Below are positions 1 through 9,504 of a DNA stretch of 64,000 nucleotides, piece after piece (within the stretch, counting starts at the first letter, position 1; every line of letters begins with the position of its first letter). The notes below the pieces were generated by a model that was not told the DNA's origin, did no database searches, and was given only the letters and a program-made list of their open reading frames with translations. Position numbers and translations under genes: made by a program. Source of the DNA: Cyanidium caldarium (taxonomy: Eukaryota; Rhodophyta; Bangiophyceae; Cyanidiales; Cyanidiaceae); contig JANCYW010000002.1 of the NCBI GenBank assembly GCA_026184775.1, positions 434,001-498,000 on the forward strand. The letters run 5' to 3'.

Positions 1-8
1 CTGCACTC

Positions 9-428
9 ATGACGCTACTGCTGCAGTTCCTATCGCTGTTGCGGGGTGAAACTTTCGAGGTGGAGCTGAAAGACGGCACGTGCATCAGCGGCACCGTCCA
101 GAGTGTGGATCGCGAGATGAATCTGGTGCTGCGACAAGCGCGGGTGCGTCCGCCGACCAAGGCGGCCGTCCCGGGTTCCGCCCCCCGTCGCCGTCCCAGC
201 GGGCTAGTCGCACCGGCAACTGCCACCGCTGTCAGTAATGACGCTCATGCAACCGACGCACCGCGTCTCTATGACGAGTTCCGGGTGCGCGGCTCCACCA
301 TTCGCTACATCGTCCTGCCCGAGGGCGTGAACGTTCGGAGCGTGCTCCAGAGCGCGCAACACCGAGGCACCCGCAAGAGACGCCCGACCGCCTCCGAACG
401 AGACCCCAATCATGCGCCGAGTCGATGA
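9..428 (+). CDS. Sm/LSm-fold RNA-binding protein, SmD1/LSm10-like
   Basis: Small protein of the Sm fold, which assembles into heteroheptameric rings on snRNAs. Sm motif 1 is seen around residues 17-42 (VELKDGTCISGTV, then the MN pair) and Sm motif 2 around 94-110 (RGSTIRYIVLPEGVN). The first residues align without gaps to the SmD1 start (M-x-L-x-x-FL-x-x-L-x-x-ET), so the ATG at 9 is a likely start, although only eight bases of upstream sequence are visible. The second motif resembles SmD1 (RGNNIRYFILP), but the following EGVNVRS recalls LSm10 of the U7 snRNP (DDVNITS). About 45 residues, rich in Pro, Ala and Arg, are inserted between the motifs. The tail is basic and has no Gly-Arg repeat, unlike SmD1. 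Membership in the Sm family is firm. The subtype is not. Confidence 0.75.
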   Translation: MTLLLQFLSLLRGETFEVELKDGTCISGTVQSVDREMNLVLRQARVRPPTKAAVPGSAPRRRPSGLVAPATATAVSNDAHATDAPRLYDEFRVRGSTIRYIVLPEGVNVRSVLQSAQHRGTRKRRPTASERDPNHAPSR

Positions 429-649
429 GCACAACTTTCCGCCTCCCCACTCTTTCAGACTCCTCCTCACACCCCCGGTTGACGTGCGCGCCTCGCGCCT
501 CGCTCGCGCGCAGCTTCGGTTTCGGCGGCGTCCGCGCGGTACTTTTTCTGGCGCGCGCTCGGCTGCCGTGCACGCCGTGTCTGCCGGCGCCAGAGGAGCG
601 TCGGGACACCTCGTGGCGGTAAACTATCTCCTATCCCACAGCGCTGGCC
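429..649. other. Intergenic leader between the Sm and AP-1 gamma genes
   Basis: GC-rich 220-bp spacer with pyrimidine-rich patches. It is expected to hold the Sm gene 3' end and the AP-1 gamma promoter. No TATA box or other element is recognised. Confidence 0.5.
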
Positions 650-3439
650 ATGCAGCGGGAGATCGAAAGGGCGGTGCGGGGCGCTAAGAACGCCATCTCC
701 ACCGCCAAGAAGCAGTACATCGTGTACGCGCTGCGGGACACCATCAAGCACTTTCGCAAGCAGCGCACGGCGTCGGAGGAGCGCGAGTTCGTCAAGAAGC
801 AGATGGCGCAGATCCGGGACCTGGCCAAGCAGGAGGACCGGTACTTTCGGCGGCGGAACGTGGCCAAGCTGGTGTTTTTCTACCTGAACGGGTACAATGT
901 GGACTTTGGCGCCATGGAGTGTGTGAAGCTCATCGCCAGCGCCAAGTTCAAGGACAAGCGCATCGGCTATATGGCCATTCAGGTGTTGTTGGACGAGCGT
1001 TCGGAGGTGTTGCTGCTGGCCACCAACGTGTTGAAACAGGATCTGCAGAGTGACAACCACCAGGTTGTGGCGCTGGCGCTGCACCTGATCGCCAATATCG
1101 CCTCGACGGATATGGCGCGCGACTTGGCGGCGGATGTGGAGCGGTTGCTGCACTCGCGCAACGCGTTTCTGCGGAAGAAGGCGGCACTGGCGGCGGTGCG
1201 CATGTGCAGGCGCTCGCCCGAACTGGCCGACACGTTTGTGGCGGCTGCATTGGAGATGCTGCGCGCCCAACGCAATCACGGGGTGTTGCTGTGCGGACTC
1301 GCTCTGGTGCAGCAACTGGCGACGCTGCTGCCGGATACGCTGGTACCGCGTCTGCGCACCGAGTTGCTCCCGCCGCTATTGGAGACGCTGCGCGAGGTGG
1401 CCACCGCCGGGTTCGATGCCGAGTTCGGTTTCCAGGGCGTCAACGATCCGTTTTTGCAGTGTCGCCTGCTGGCAGTACTGCGCCTGCTGACTCGAGACGG
1501 CACCAGCAACACCGACGAGCTGCAGAGCACGTTGGTGCAAGTGGCGCGCTCCAGCGACAAATCCAGCGCGGTGCTGTACGAGTGCATTCACACCATCCTG
1601 GCCATCCGTGGTGCCCCGCGCACCAGCCTCAGCTTTGCGGTGCAGCGGCTGGGCGATCTGTTGCGCAGTCGCGACCCCAATTTGCGACTCATGGCGCTGC
1701 AATCGATGCGGGAGGCGGCGACACTGGAGCGCGCCTCTGTGGTGCAACACCAGACCACCATTGTGGAGTGCCTTCACGACCCGGATCCGTCGGCACAGCG
1801 CGGCGCGGTGGACGTGCTGTTCGACTTGATCGCCGCCGACAACGCACGGGCGGTGTTCGGCGAACTGATCGGGTATCTGGCGGAGTGCACCGACGACGCC
1901 GTGCGGCTGGAGGTGTTGCGGCGCCTGTGGCTCACCGCCGACCAGCAGCAGATGGAGGTCGGCTGGCGGATGGAGGCATTCGTGCGGGCGTTCCAGGCGG
2001 TGGACACTGCGGCCGACGCAGCGGATGAGGACGGCTGGCTGGCGAGCACCGACGACTTGGCGTCGGCGCTGTTGGCGTTGATTGCCGCGCATGCGGCGCT
2101 GCCATCACCAGCCACGCGACGACTGGTGGCGGCGGCGCGCAGTGTGCACGATGCCACCGGCAAGGTGCCGACGCTGCTGCTGCGTTGTGCGCTGTGGTGC
2201 GTGGGGGAGTACGGGTATCCACGGGAGGAGGTGAGGCCATCGGCGACGTCGAGCGCATCGCCCACCACTGCGGATGACGGTTCGGCGCTGGCGGGTGAGA
2301 TGGCCGAACTGTCCGGTCTGCAGCACTCGCAACGGAATTCGGATGCGTGGGACGGGCTGCGCGCGCCGCATGAGGATGCAGAGGCGGGCGTGGCGTTTGT
2401 GGAGGCGGCGCTGGAGTGGCACGAGCGACGACGCCGTCGACGAGGCGCCTGTCGCGCCATGCCCGCCTGGGCCACGGCGGTGGAGTCGTTGGCGCTGACG
2501 GCGGTGATGAAGATTGCAGTGCGCTCGGCGGATGCGTCGGACGGTGCAGTGTTCTCTCGATGTCGCGAGTTGTTGGCTCGACGGCGGACCGCGTTGGACG
2601 CCGAGGTGCAACAGCGAGCGTGCGAATTCACCGCACTGCTGCAACCGGAGCAGCGAGAGTGGCGAGAACGATTGTCGATGACGCCGTCACCGCTGGCCTA
2701 TGCGGAATGGAGCGAGCGATGGCGCGCTCGGCACGCCCACGGTGTGGTGCATGCGCCGGTCACCGGCACCTCGTCGTTGATCGTATTGGACGACGAGGAG
2801 GAGGAAGAGGAGGAGGGCGGGAGCGGCAATGGCGGACGCGGACGTGCTGGGAGAGCGACCGGAAGAGCAGCGACGTCGACATCGACGCTCGCCGCCGACC
2901 TGCAAGATCTGCTCAGCATGGGAGACGGGCCTTTCGCGGCTGCGTTACCACCAGCCGATGGCAGCGATGAGCGCGGCTTGTTGGATCTGCTGTCGTCGCC
3001 AGAAGAGGCGACCAGCACTCCAGTGGCACCGAACGGCAGCGTCGCCGACGCCAACGTCAAGGCGGCCGCCGAGACCCTCATCTTCGACAGCGACGTCGTG
3101 GGCATCTGGTTGTCGGCGCGACGCAGCACCGCCGCCCACACCGTGGACGCCACTGCACGCTTTGTGAACAAGTCGCCGCGCACCCTGTCGGAATTTTTGT
3201 TTCAGGTGGCCGTGCCCAAGTACATTCTTCTGGAGATGTCGCCGGCCACGGCCGGTGCCCTGCCACCGACGACCGCATCGACATCGCCGCCGATCACCCA
3301 GCGCATGCGCTTGGTGAACGAGAGCGGCCATTTCGGTGAGGAGCGACCGCTGCAGATGCGCTTTCGTATCTCGTACGTGAACGCTTTGGGAGAACGGGTC
3401 GCCCAGCAAGGCACGGTGGATACGTTTCCGACGTCGTGA
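650..3439 (+). CDS. AP-1 clathrin adaptor complex, gamma-adaptin
   Basis: Large subunit of the AP-1 adaptor, which selects cargo and recruits clathrin at the trans-Golgi and endosomes. The N-terminal trunk (about residues 1-600) matches gamma-adaptin nearly motif for motif: RRNVAKL, a KLIAS...KDKRIGY segment, LRKKAALAAVR and the NDPFLQCRLL segment. An acidic hinge lies near residues 713-725 (DDEEEEEEE), followed by LL-rich clathrin-binding-like motifs (DLQDLLSM near 750, LLDLLSS near 777). The C-terminal 115 residues form a gamma-ear (FDSDVVGIWLS onwards). Length 929 aa is slightly above the usual 820-880. The start ATG lies in a GCCATG context. The gene converges on the GRP170 gene with about 30 bp between stop codons. 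It partners biochemically with the clathrin heavy chain encoded at 38.2 kb. Confidence 0.95.
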   Translation: MQREIERAVRGAKNAISTAKKQYIVYALRDTIKHFRKQRTASEEREFVKKQMAQIRDLAKQEDRYFRRRNVAKLVFFYLNGYNVDFGAMECVKLIASAKFKDKRIGYMAIQVLLDERSEVLLLATNVLKQDLQSDNHQVVALALHLIANIASTDMARDLAADVERLLHSRNAFLRKKAALAAVRMCRRSPELADTFVAAALEMLRAQRNHGVLLCGLALVQQLATLLPDTLVPRLRTELLPPLLETLREVATAGFDAEFGFQGVNDPFLQCRLLAVLRLLTRDGTSNTDELQSTLVQVARSSDKSSAVLYECIHTILAIRGAPRTSLSFAVQRLGDLLRSRDPNLRLMALQSMREAATLERASVVQHQTTIVECLHDPDPSAQRGAVDVLFDLIAADNARAVFGELIGYLAECTDDAVRLEVLRRLWLTADQQQMEVGWRMEAFVRAFQAVDTAADAADEDGWLASTDDLASALLALIAAHAALPSPATRRLVAAARSVHDATGKVPTLLLRCALWCVGEYGYPREEVRPSATSSASPTTADDGSALAGEMAELSGLQHSQRNSDAWDGLRAPHEDAEAGVAFVEAALEWHERRRRRRGACRAMPAWATAVESLALTAVMKIAVRSADASDGAVFSRCRELLARRRTALDAEVQQRACEFTALLQPEQREWRERLSMTPSPLAYAEWSERWRARHAHGVVHAPVTGTSSLIVLDDEEEEEEEGGSGNGGRGRAGRATGRAATSTSTLAADLQDLLSMGDGPFAAALPPADGSDERGLLDLLSSPEEATSTPVAPNGSVADANVKAAAETLIFDSDVVGIWLSARRSTAAHTVDATARFVNKSPRTLSEFLFQVAVPKYILLEMSPATAGALPPTTASTSPPITQRMRLVNESGHFGEERPLQMRFRISYVNALGERVAQQGTVDTFPTS

Positions 3440-3469
3440 CGGGCACACATCGTTCCAGCGGATTTACGG

Positions 3470-6148
3470 TCACAGCTCCGAGTGGCCCACGCGGGATTGC
3501 GCTTGCGGCCGCTGCGTTTGCTCGTCGCCGGAGTGGTGCGCGGCGGATTCGGTGGTGGTGTTGGGAGCGTTGGATGTCGTGGCGTCTACCTTGTCAGCGT
3601 CGCGCGAGGCATTCTTCCGGCTGGCGTGCTGCTGCTTCCAGAATGATTGCAGCAACGCCGACATCTGGCGATGGCGCTCGCGGATATGACCGCTGGACGG
3701 TTCGGCGGCGTTTGGCGGCAGCGTCTGGCTCCACCGATACGCTTCCTCCAGCTGTTGCAGCACGGCGTCGGTGTCCGGCTCGGCGGTGTGGCGGCGGCCG
3801 CGACGATCCCTCACGGCGTGCGACGGGCGCAACCGCCGCAGCGCCTCCACGCTGCTGTGCAACCAGCTCACCAGTTCTTGCAGGGCGCGCGGCCGTTCGA
3901 TGTGTTCGCGGGCGCGCGCGAGCACCGGTTCCAGCAGCGCGCGCATCTCCTGCAGCCGCCGTTCGATATCGGCGGCGGCGGTGGCCGGACCTACCTGCTC
4001 GTCAAGCCACCGCTCCGAAGCCTCGATCTGTCGATCGATCGGTTGGCGCTGTTCGGCGGAGACAGTCTGCTGCAGGGCGCGACCGAGCTCGCCGTCGGCA
4101 TCCCTAAAATAGCGTTTGGCCTCCAGCAGATACGCCTCCAACTCGTTCAACGCGCGAGCTCGTCGTCGGCGTTCCGCATCCTGCCTATCCAGTTCGCGCA
4201 GGCGCGCCTCGGCCGCGGCGATGGGCGCTGGCAGCACTTCCACGGCGTCCGCCTCGAGCGTCACTTGCCACCGTATCGTCCGTTTGGATTCGTCACCGGT
4301 AGTGGTGGTGGCAGCGGCATTGATGGTGTTGTTGGTGGCATGGCCGAGTGTGGTGCTCGCGTTCCCGGCAACGCTGTCGTTACCCTCCGACACTGCCTCT
4401 GCGCTGACCAGGCGCACATGTCCCAACGCATCGCAATCAAATACCATGCTCACTTTGTCGGCGGTTGTCGGCGGCACTGGTTCGCTGCCATTGCCCGACG
4501 CCGCTGTCATCACTCGGTATCGGCTCAACAGTGGCAACGCCGCACACGACCTGTCCTGCGACTCGCCCTCATACAGCGCCACCTGCATGTTCGGCGCGAG
4601 CGCATTCACCGTCACGCGTCGCGAGCCGGGCACTCGCGAGAAGCGTCCGAACAACGTGCTGCACCGCTGTCGGTCGCCCTGAATGCCTATCGATATTGGG
4701 CATGGCAGCGCCTCGTGAATGGCCATGCCGCGCACCCGATACATCGGCGACAGGCTGGCGGCGTAATAGCCCGCACCGGTAACCGCCGCCTCCTCGGCAT
4801 TCAGACTCCGCTGAAGCACCTGGCGACCGGTGGCGCGCAAGATCTCTTGCTGCACGCGGGGAATGCGGGTGCCACCTCCCAGCGGGATCACCGCGTCCAA
4901 CGAGCGCGCTCCATCCGACAACTGCGTTGCATTCAACACTTCCCGTATCGGTGCCTGGATGGCGTCGAACACGTCGCGTGCCGCGGCCTCCAGCTGGGCG
5001 CGCGTCAGGGTCACCCGCACGTCGCGGTCGCTGTTCAGCACCGAATCCAAATGCACCACGGTGTCAACGTTGGCACTGAGCACCTCCTTGGCGCGTTGCG
5101 CCTCCCGCAACAGTCGCGCCATGAGGCGACTGTCGTTGCGCCAGGTGCGCGTGTCCACCGCCAGCTGCTGGCCGGCAGCCGCGAGAAGCCCATCGGCGAC
5201 ACGTTGGTCGATGACCCGCCCGCCCATTTGGGCGTTCCACGCGTGCGCCAACACCTCCACCGACAAGTCCGCTGCGCTGGCAGCGGCAGACCCGATGGCG
5301 GATGCCGGGTGGTGGGCGCGGAAACGCACCACCGACGCTGTGATCCCGCGGGCGCCCATGCGCACCAACAGCACGTGCTGCGGTTGTTGCGCCTGCACCC
5401 GCCGGTCCATCGCATACTGTACCGCTGCGGCAGTGTTGGCGGTGATCAGACCGAGCACCTTGAGGCCGGCGACGCGGGCCGCACCCACCAGCGCGCCTCG
5501 CTGAGTGGCATTGAACCAGGCGGGCACCGTCAGCACCACATCGCGCACCGCATCACCACAGCGGTGCGTCTCCGGCGATGCCGCCCGGTCGGCAGCACCA
5601 TCAACGCAGGCGGCGTTCTCGGCCACGCGCTTGGCGTACTGCAGCAGCATACCGTTCACCTCCAGATCGGTAAATTGCAGCAGCTGGTGACTGGCCAGCT
5701 GCACACCACAGCGATCGCCGACGCGATGCACACCCGACTCCCCCTCGCGCCACTCCAGCATATTGCGCACGTCACGCACTGCATACTCCGGCCAGCGTCC
5801 ATACGCCGCCGCCGTGGCCGCGTGCCCGAACTGCCGCTCAAAGCCGCCGTCGCCCACGGGCACGAACGCGACCACCGCGGGCGCCTCGCGCTTGCTGTGC
5901 TCATCGACGGCGACACTGACACCCGATCCCGTCCTCACCACCGCCACACGAACGTTCTCCGAACCGAAATCGATGCCAGCCACCGCGCCCGGCACCCCGG
6001 CCGCTCCCCTCGCACCGAATGCGCACAGCGAGACGATCAGGACGAAGAGCAGGCAGCGGCAGCGTCGGATGGCACGGCACCGACTGAACACGCCCCATCG
6101 TGGCCGCTTCGGCTCTGCACCCAACACCCTGATCTCCTTCCACCACAT
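3470..6148 (-). CDS. ER-lumenal Hsp70 of the GRP170/HYOU1/Lhs1 type
   Basis: Large Hsp70 expected in the ER lumen, where GRP170 proteins act as nucleotide-exchange factors for BiP and as holdases. The start chosen gives 892 aa beginning MWWKEIRV. The open frame continues 31 codons upstream to 6241 with an Arg-rich stretch. A hydrophobic signal segment (LLFVLIVSLCAFGARG) lies at about residues 31-48, followed by the nucleotide-binding domain: phosphate-1 loop AGIDFGSENVRVAVV, connect and phosphate-2 regions, and IPLGGGTRIPRVQ. The C-terminal third is a long charged helical region interrupted by an Asn/Thr-rich spacer with several N-x-S/T sites. The protein ends in HSEL, a plausible variant of the K/HDEL retrieval signal. 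The gene is divergent from the SDEL-ending gene at 6415. Confidence 0.88.
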   Translation of the reverse strand: MWWKEIRVLGAEPKRPRWGVFSRCRAIRRCRCLLFVLIVSLCAFGARGAAGVPGAVAGIDFGSENVRVAVVRTGSGVSVAVDEHSKREAPAVVAFVPVGDGGFERQFGHAATAAAYGRWPEYAVRDVRNMLEWREGESGVHRVGDRCGVQLASHQLLQFTDLEVNGMLLQYAKRVAENAACVDGAADRAASPETHRCGDAVRDVVLTVPAWFNATQRGALVGAARVAGLKVLGLITANTAAAVQYAMDRRVQAQQPQHVLLVRMGARGITASVVRFRAHHPASAIGSAAASAADLSVEVLAHAWNAQMGGRVIDQRVADGLLAAAGQQLAVDTRTWRNDSRLMARLLREAQRAKEVLSANVDTVVHLDSVLNSDRDVRVTLTRAQLEAAARDVFDAIQAPIREVLNATQLSDGARSLDAVIPLGGGTRIPRVQQEILRATGRQVLQRSLNAEEAAVTGAGYYAASLSPMYRVRGMAIHEALPCPISIGIQGDRQRCSTLFGRFSRVPGSRRVTVNALAPNMQVALYEGESQDRSCAALPLLSRYRVMTAASGNGSEPVPPTTADKVSMVFDCDALGHVRLVSAEAVSEGNDSVAGNASTTLGHATNNTINAAATTTTGDESKRTIRWQVTLEADAVEVLPAPIAAAEARLRELDRQDAERRRRARALNELEAYLLEAKRYFRDADGELGRALQQTVSAEQRQPIDRQIEASERWLDEQVGPATAAADIERRLQEMRALLEPVLARAREHIERPRALQELVSWLHSSVEALRRLRPSHAVRDRRGRRHTAEPDTDAVLQQLEEAYRWSQTLPPNAAEPSSGHIRERHRQMSALLQSFWKQQHASRKNASRDADKVDATTSNAPNTTTESAAHHSGDEQTQRPQAQSRVGHSEL

Positions 6149-6414
6149 CGTTCCTCTGTGTGCCCTGCGCCAGTGTGCCGTGCCTCTCGAGGCGTTGTCC
6201 ACCCGACGCCCGCCACGGACAGGACGATTGCCGCGCTGCACCGATGGGAGGCGATGGCGGTGTCCGGTCGGAACGGTCGGGCGTCCTGTCGAGGACGATG
6301 ATGGCCGACGAGAGGAAAGGAGGTCACGTTCGGATCTGGGAGGTTACTGAAAAGATATCAGTCTGGGTGGGCGTTGCAGTGACGCGCGTTGGCGGGAAGG
6401 TTTGAAACGAGACG
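6149..6414. promoter_or_regulatory. Shared divergent promoter region, GRP170 and SDEL-protein genes
   Basis: The two translation starts lie 266 bp apart and point away from each other, so both core promoters and leaders must lie in this spacer. No unfolded-protein-response element could be identified by eye. Confidence 0.55.
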
Positions 6415-7791
6415 GTGTTGGAGGCAAAATTCCACTCCACACACTGCGCAGTGGCTCTCGTCCTCCGTCTGCGGGCGCTCGGACCGCTCCGTGACATGTT
6501 CTGGATATGGCTGGGAGAAGTGCTGAAGATCGTATTTATTCGCGTCCTCTACGGCCACCGGGGGCACCAGTTCACTCACGGTGTGTTGGGTGTGCGGGAT
6601 CAGTACTGCAGTGGGCGCGGTGCTTCGTGGATGTGGCGTTCGTCGGTGCTGCAGTGTGCATCGGCGGTGGCGAGCGGGCAGCGCTGTTATCAACACGCGG
6701 TACACACTGCCTGGGATGACGTGGAGTTGTATGCCGACAAGGCGTCTGAGGAGGAGGCGTGGCATCGGATGCCGTTTGCCTGGACGGGCGGACGGTCGAC
6801 GTGGTCGAGCGTAGCGTTCGTGGTGCCGTTCGCCGAGCGACAGTTCGACGCGGCAGTGCGGTGGATACAGCGTGCGTTGCCGTCGGCGTGCGGGCATGGA
6901 GAGGGCCATGGGCAAGTGCCGCTGGCGTTGTATGTGAACACCCGATTCACGCCGCCGATGGTGTTGCGCATCTTGCGCGATATCCGGGACAGCGGTGCCA
7001 TCGGGCGCTGCCTGACGTCTTCTGTGTATTTCCTGGAGGCGCGGCTGGATGGCGCGACGGATCGCTACGCCCGCAACTCGTGGCTGTCGGAGCGCGACTC
7101 GGCCGGCACCGGCAACATGTTCTACCCGCTGCTGCTGTCGTCCTCCTTTCTTCGCACCGCGATGAGTCCGTCTCGCCCGCGGGGTGTCGGTACTCGCTGG
7201 GGATTCGCCTACCACTGGGACTCGTCTACGCGCCAATGGCGCGCTGAGACATGCGACGGCGGCACCGGCACCAACGGCACCAGATGCACATTACCGCCCA
7301 CGCGCTACCTATACTGGTGCGAGACCGACAATCACGCCGTGCGCCCGGCGTTCCTGCCAGCGCTGGCCCGCCTCGCGGACATGGCCGAGTCGCGGCGCGC
7401 CTGGATGGTCGGCTCACCACTGCGCAGTCGCAACGCCGGCGCGGTGCTGTCGTGGCGCTTACAGTATCATCCACTGGCGCACTGGACGCACATCAACGGC
7501 AACGCGTTGTATCGGGTGGGCGATGGCGAGTTCGCCGGGTTGCTGTGGCGCATCTGGCAACGATATGGCACCTGCGCCTTCGATATGGCCATCGACCGCT
7601 ATTTTCACTCGCCGGAGACGCAGTTCGAGACGGCCGACTACTTGCCGCGGCTGGTGCGCACCGGTCGCCTGCGCAACTTGGGAAACGAACCCTATGACGT
7701 GGAGGCGATGCGGGCGCAATCGCTCGAGTGTCTCTTCGTGCACGGGAAGAACGTCTTGTTGGGCAATATGTCGAGAAGCGACGAACTCTGA
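6415..7791 (+). CDS. Putative lumenal glycosyltransferase-like protein ending in SDEL
   Basis: No named family can be assigned with confidence. The middle and C-terminal halves look like a GT-A-type glycosyltransferase fold: a variable N-terminal half ([17 protein letters not shown]), then [14 protein letters not shown] with an acidic E-x-D that could play the DxD role, [10 protein letters not shown], the striking [13 protein letters not shown], and FDMAIDRYF. Similar HINGNALY proteins are remembered from algae and other protists, but this could not be searched. A hydrophobic segment at residues 28-46 ([19 protein letters not shown]) could be a signal or anchor, and Met28 (6496) is an alternative start. 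The last four residues are SDEL, a KDEL-like retrieval signal, implying residence in the ER lumen. The gene is divergent from the GRP170 gene, with 266 bp between the starts. Confidence 0.55.
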   Translation: MLEAKFHSTHCAVALVLRLRALGPLRDMFWIWLGEVLKIVFIRVLYGHRGHQFTHGVLGVRDQYCSGRGASWMWRSSVLQCASAVASGQRCYQHAVHTAWDDVELYADKASEEEAWHRMPFAWTGGRSTWSSVAFVVPFAERQFDAAVRWIQRALPSACGHGEGHGQVPLALYVNTRFTPPMVLRILRDIRDSGAIGRCLTSSVYFLEARLDGATDRYARNSWLSERDSAGTGNMFYPLLLSSSFLRTAMSPSRPRGVGTRWGFAYHWDSSTRQWRAETCDGGTGTNGTRCTLPPTRYLYWCETDNHAVRPAFLPALARLADMAESRRAWMVGSPLRSRNAGAVLSWRLQYHPLAHWTHINGNALYRVGDGEFAGLLWRIWQRYGTCAFDMAIDRYFHSPETQFETADYLPRLVRTGRLRNLGNEPYDVEAMRAQSLECLFVHGKNVLLGNMSRSDEL

Positions 7792-8162
7792 ACACGGGAG
7801 CAACGAGTGCAGTGCCACCTCTTGTGGTTGAAACAGGAGGCGTATATCCTCACGACACCCCCTCGACCCGTCACCCGAGGCCCGTGTTCCCGGTGCGTCG
7901 CGCTTCACGATGCCCGCTGCGGATTTCAATCAACTTGCGCTGCGGATTGCCCCGCTGCACGCTGCGAACGAGGTGGGGTGTTCCTGTGGTCGGTAACCGA
8001 GAACATCGAAGACTTCGTCAAGGAGACAAGGCCACACGGCGTCGAGCGTACGGACACCCGAGCCGAGGAGAACTTCTCATTCTACTGAGTCACCTAAACC
8101 AGAGGGGGTATTGGCAGCTCCTAGGCGAAACCGCCTCTTGGAGCCGCCCTCAACGCCAGGCC
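7792..8162. other. Intergenic region upstream of the DnaJ gene
   Basis: About 370 bp. An open frame in phase with the DnaJ gene runs through it from 7728, but the translation shows no domain and is Arg/His/Thr-rich, so it is treated as leader. No other element seen. Confidence 0.4.
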
Positions 8163-9050
8163 ATGAGCGTCGCTTCGGCGGGAGCGGCAGGTTGGTCGCC
8201 AACCGTGAACTGGCGAGGACGTTGGGAGAGCACCGCGCGACGTCCGACGTATGTCCATCGCTTGCTGTCAGCGCTGATCCTCCTTCTGTTGCTCACGGAA
8301 GTGGATCACGCCACGATCTGCCGAGGATCGCTGGAGGGGTGCGTCCTCTCCGCGGCGTGGAAGGGCGGACTGAATACCGCCCACCACGGCCTGGGCGGTT
8401 GGTGCCGCAGTATGCGGCTGGGCCTTTCACCGTTGGGGAAAATGGCCGCGGCCGCACAGTCGTATTACACGATTCTGGGCGTGTCGCGGGACGCGTCGGA
8501 GCGGCAGATCAAAAAGGCGTACCTGCGGCTGGCCAAGCAGTACCATCCAGACAAGAACCGGGGCGACAAACGTGCCGAGCGCAAGTTCCGCGAGGTGGCA
8601 CGCGCGCACGAAGTGCTGAGTGATCCGCAGAAGCGGCGCATTTACGACCAGGTGGGCGAGGAGGGCCTGCGACAACAGGAGCAGAGCGGTGGCGGCGGTG
8701 CACACGGGCCGTTTTACGGCAGCCAGCAGCAGCAACAGCAGTTTTTCTATGCGTCGGGGCCGGGCGGCGGCGGCGGACCGCGCTTCCATTTCCGTTTTGA
8801 CCGCACCGGCCAGCAGCGACAGCAGCAGCGGCGCGGCTTCGGCGAGCCCGGTGGCTTCCCGTTCGACGACATCTTCGCCAGCATGTTCGGCGGCGGAGGC
8901 GGCGGCTTCCCGTTCAGCGGGCCGCACGGCCAGCAGCGCATGTTCCACCACCATCACCAACAAGAGGCTCCGCCCCATTTCCGAAGGTGCCAGGAGATGA
9001 AAGTCTGCTCCCAAGGCCGCTGTCGCATCGAGTCGTCCTGCACGGGTTGA
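8163..9050 (+). CDS. DnaJ/Hsp40 protein with N-terminal signal-like segment, probably ER
   Basis: Type B-like J-domain co-chaperone for an Hsp70. A complete J-domain starts at about residue 99 ([19 protein letters not shown]), contains the essential HPD ([11 protein letters not shown]) and ends near [16 protein letters not shown] Gly/Gln/Phe-rich linker with a Gln run follows. The protein ends in a short His-rich and Cys-rich tail (four cysteines in the last 21 residues), with no substrate-binding beta domains. The start at 8163 places a hydrophobic segment ([19 protein letters not shown]) at about residues 35-55, suggesting ER entry. The frame stays open upstream to 7728 with no convincing protein, and Met94 just before the J-domain is an alternative start giving a cytosolic form. 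It lies beside two ER-lumen candidates. J-domain certain, location inferred. Confidence 0.82.
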   Translation: MSVASAGAAGWSPTVNWRGRWESTARRPTYVHRLLSALILLLLLTEVDHATICRGSLEGCVLSAAWKGGLNTAHHGLGGWCRSMRLGLSPLGKMAAAAQSYYTILGVSRDASERQIKKAYLRLAKQYHPDKNRGDKRAERKFREVARAHEVLSDPQKRRIYDQVGEEGLRQQEQSGGGGAHGPFYGSQQQQQQFFYASGPGGGGGPRFHFRFDRTGQQRQQQRRGFGEPGGFPFDDIFASMFGGGGGGFPFSGPHGQQRMFHHHHQQEAPPHFRRCQEMKVCSQGRCRIESSCTG

Positions 9051-9504
9051 ACAAGAAGAGGAGCAGAGGGGAGCGCTCGATGGGGTGTAATACCGTGTAT
9101 CGGTTCGAGCCGCTGACACAACCATCGCATAGCCACCGTTGCCTGTGAATAAACCGCCTCGAATACCGCAAAACCGACACTATGGTTCCGCCTGCAGAGT
9201 CGCCTCACCCTCTCCAGCCAACGCGCACCACCAATCTGCCCGAACGAGCACGTCTCCCCAAACTCGGTGCCTTCGCTCCGTTTCCTCCATTCCCCTGGCC
9301 AGCTATCCCGCCCGCGCCCCCGCCCACCATTTCCTCGTGGCCTGGCTGCATCGCGGCGAACCGTATCTGTGCGTGTGTGTGCGCGCATTTCGACCGCGCT
9401 CTTCACCGAACGCGTCGGCTGAAACTGTCGCGATCCGTCAACGCGTGCCCCGTTGGGTAACAGAGTGTTTGGCCACGCTGCGACGCGCCCCTTTCAGCTT
9501 TGCC
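9051..9504. other. Intergenic region between DnaJ and RPT3
   Basis: An AATAAA at 9148-9153, about 100 bases after the DnaJ stop codon, is a candidate polyadenylation signal. The right half is pyrimidine-rich and includes a short GT run near 9367-9380, probably the RPT3 leader. An in-phase frame to 9139 is judged non-coding. Confidence 0.4.

Noticed and set aside
3647-6301. 884-aa plus-strand open frame antisense to the GRP170 gene
   Set aside because: Its translation is His/Arg/Gln-rich without motifs, while the minus strand encodes a clear Hsp70. Long antisense frames arise easily at high GC.
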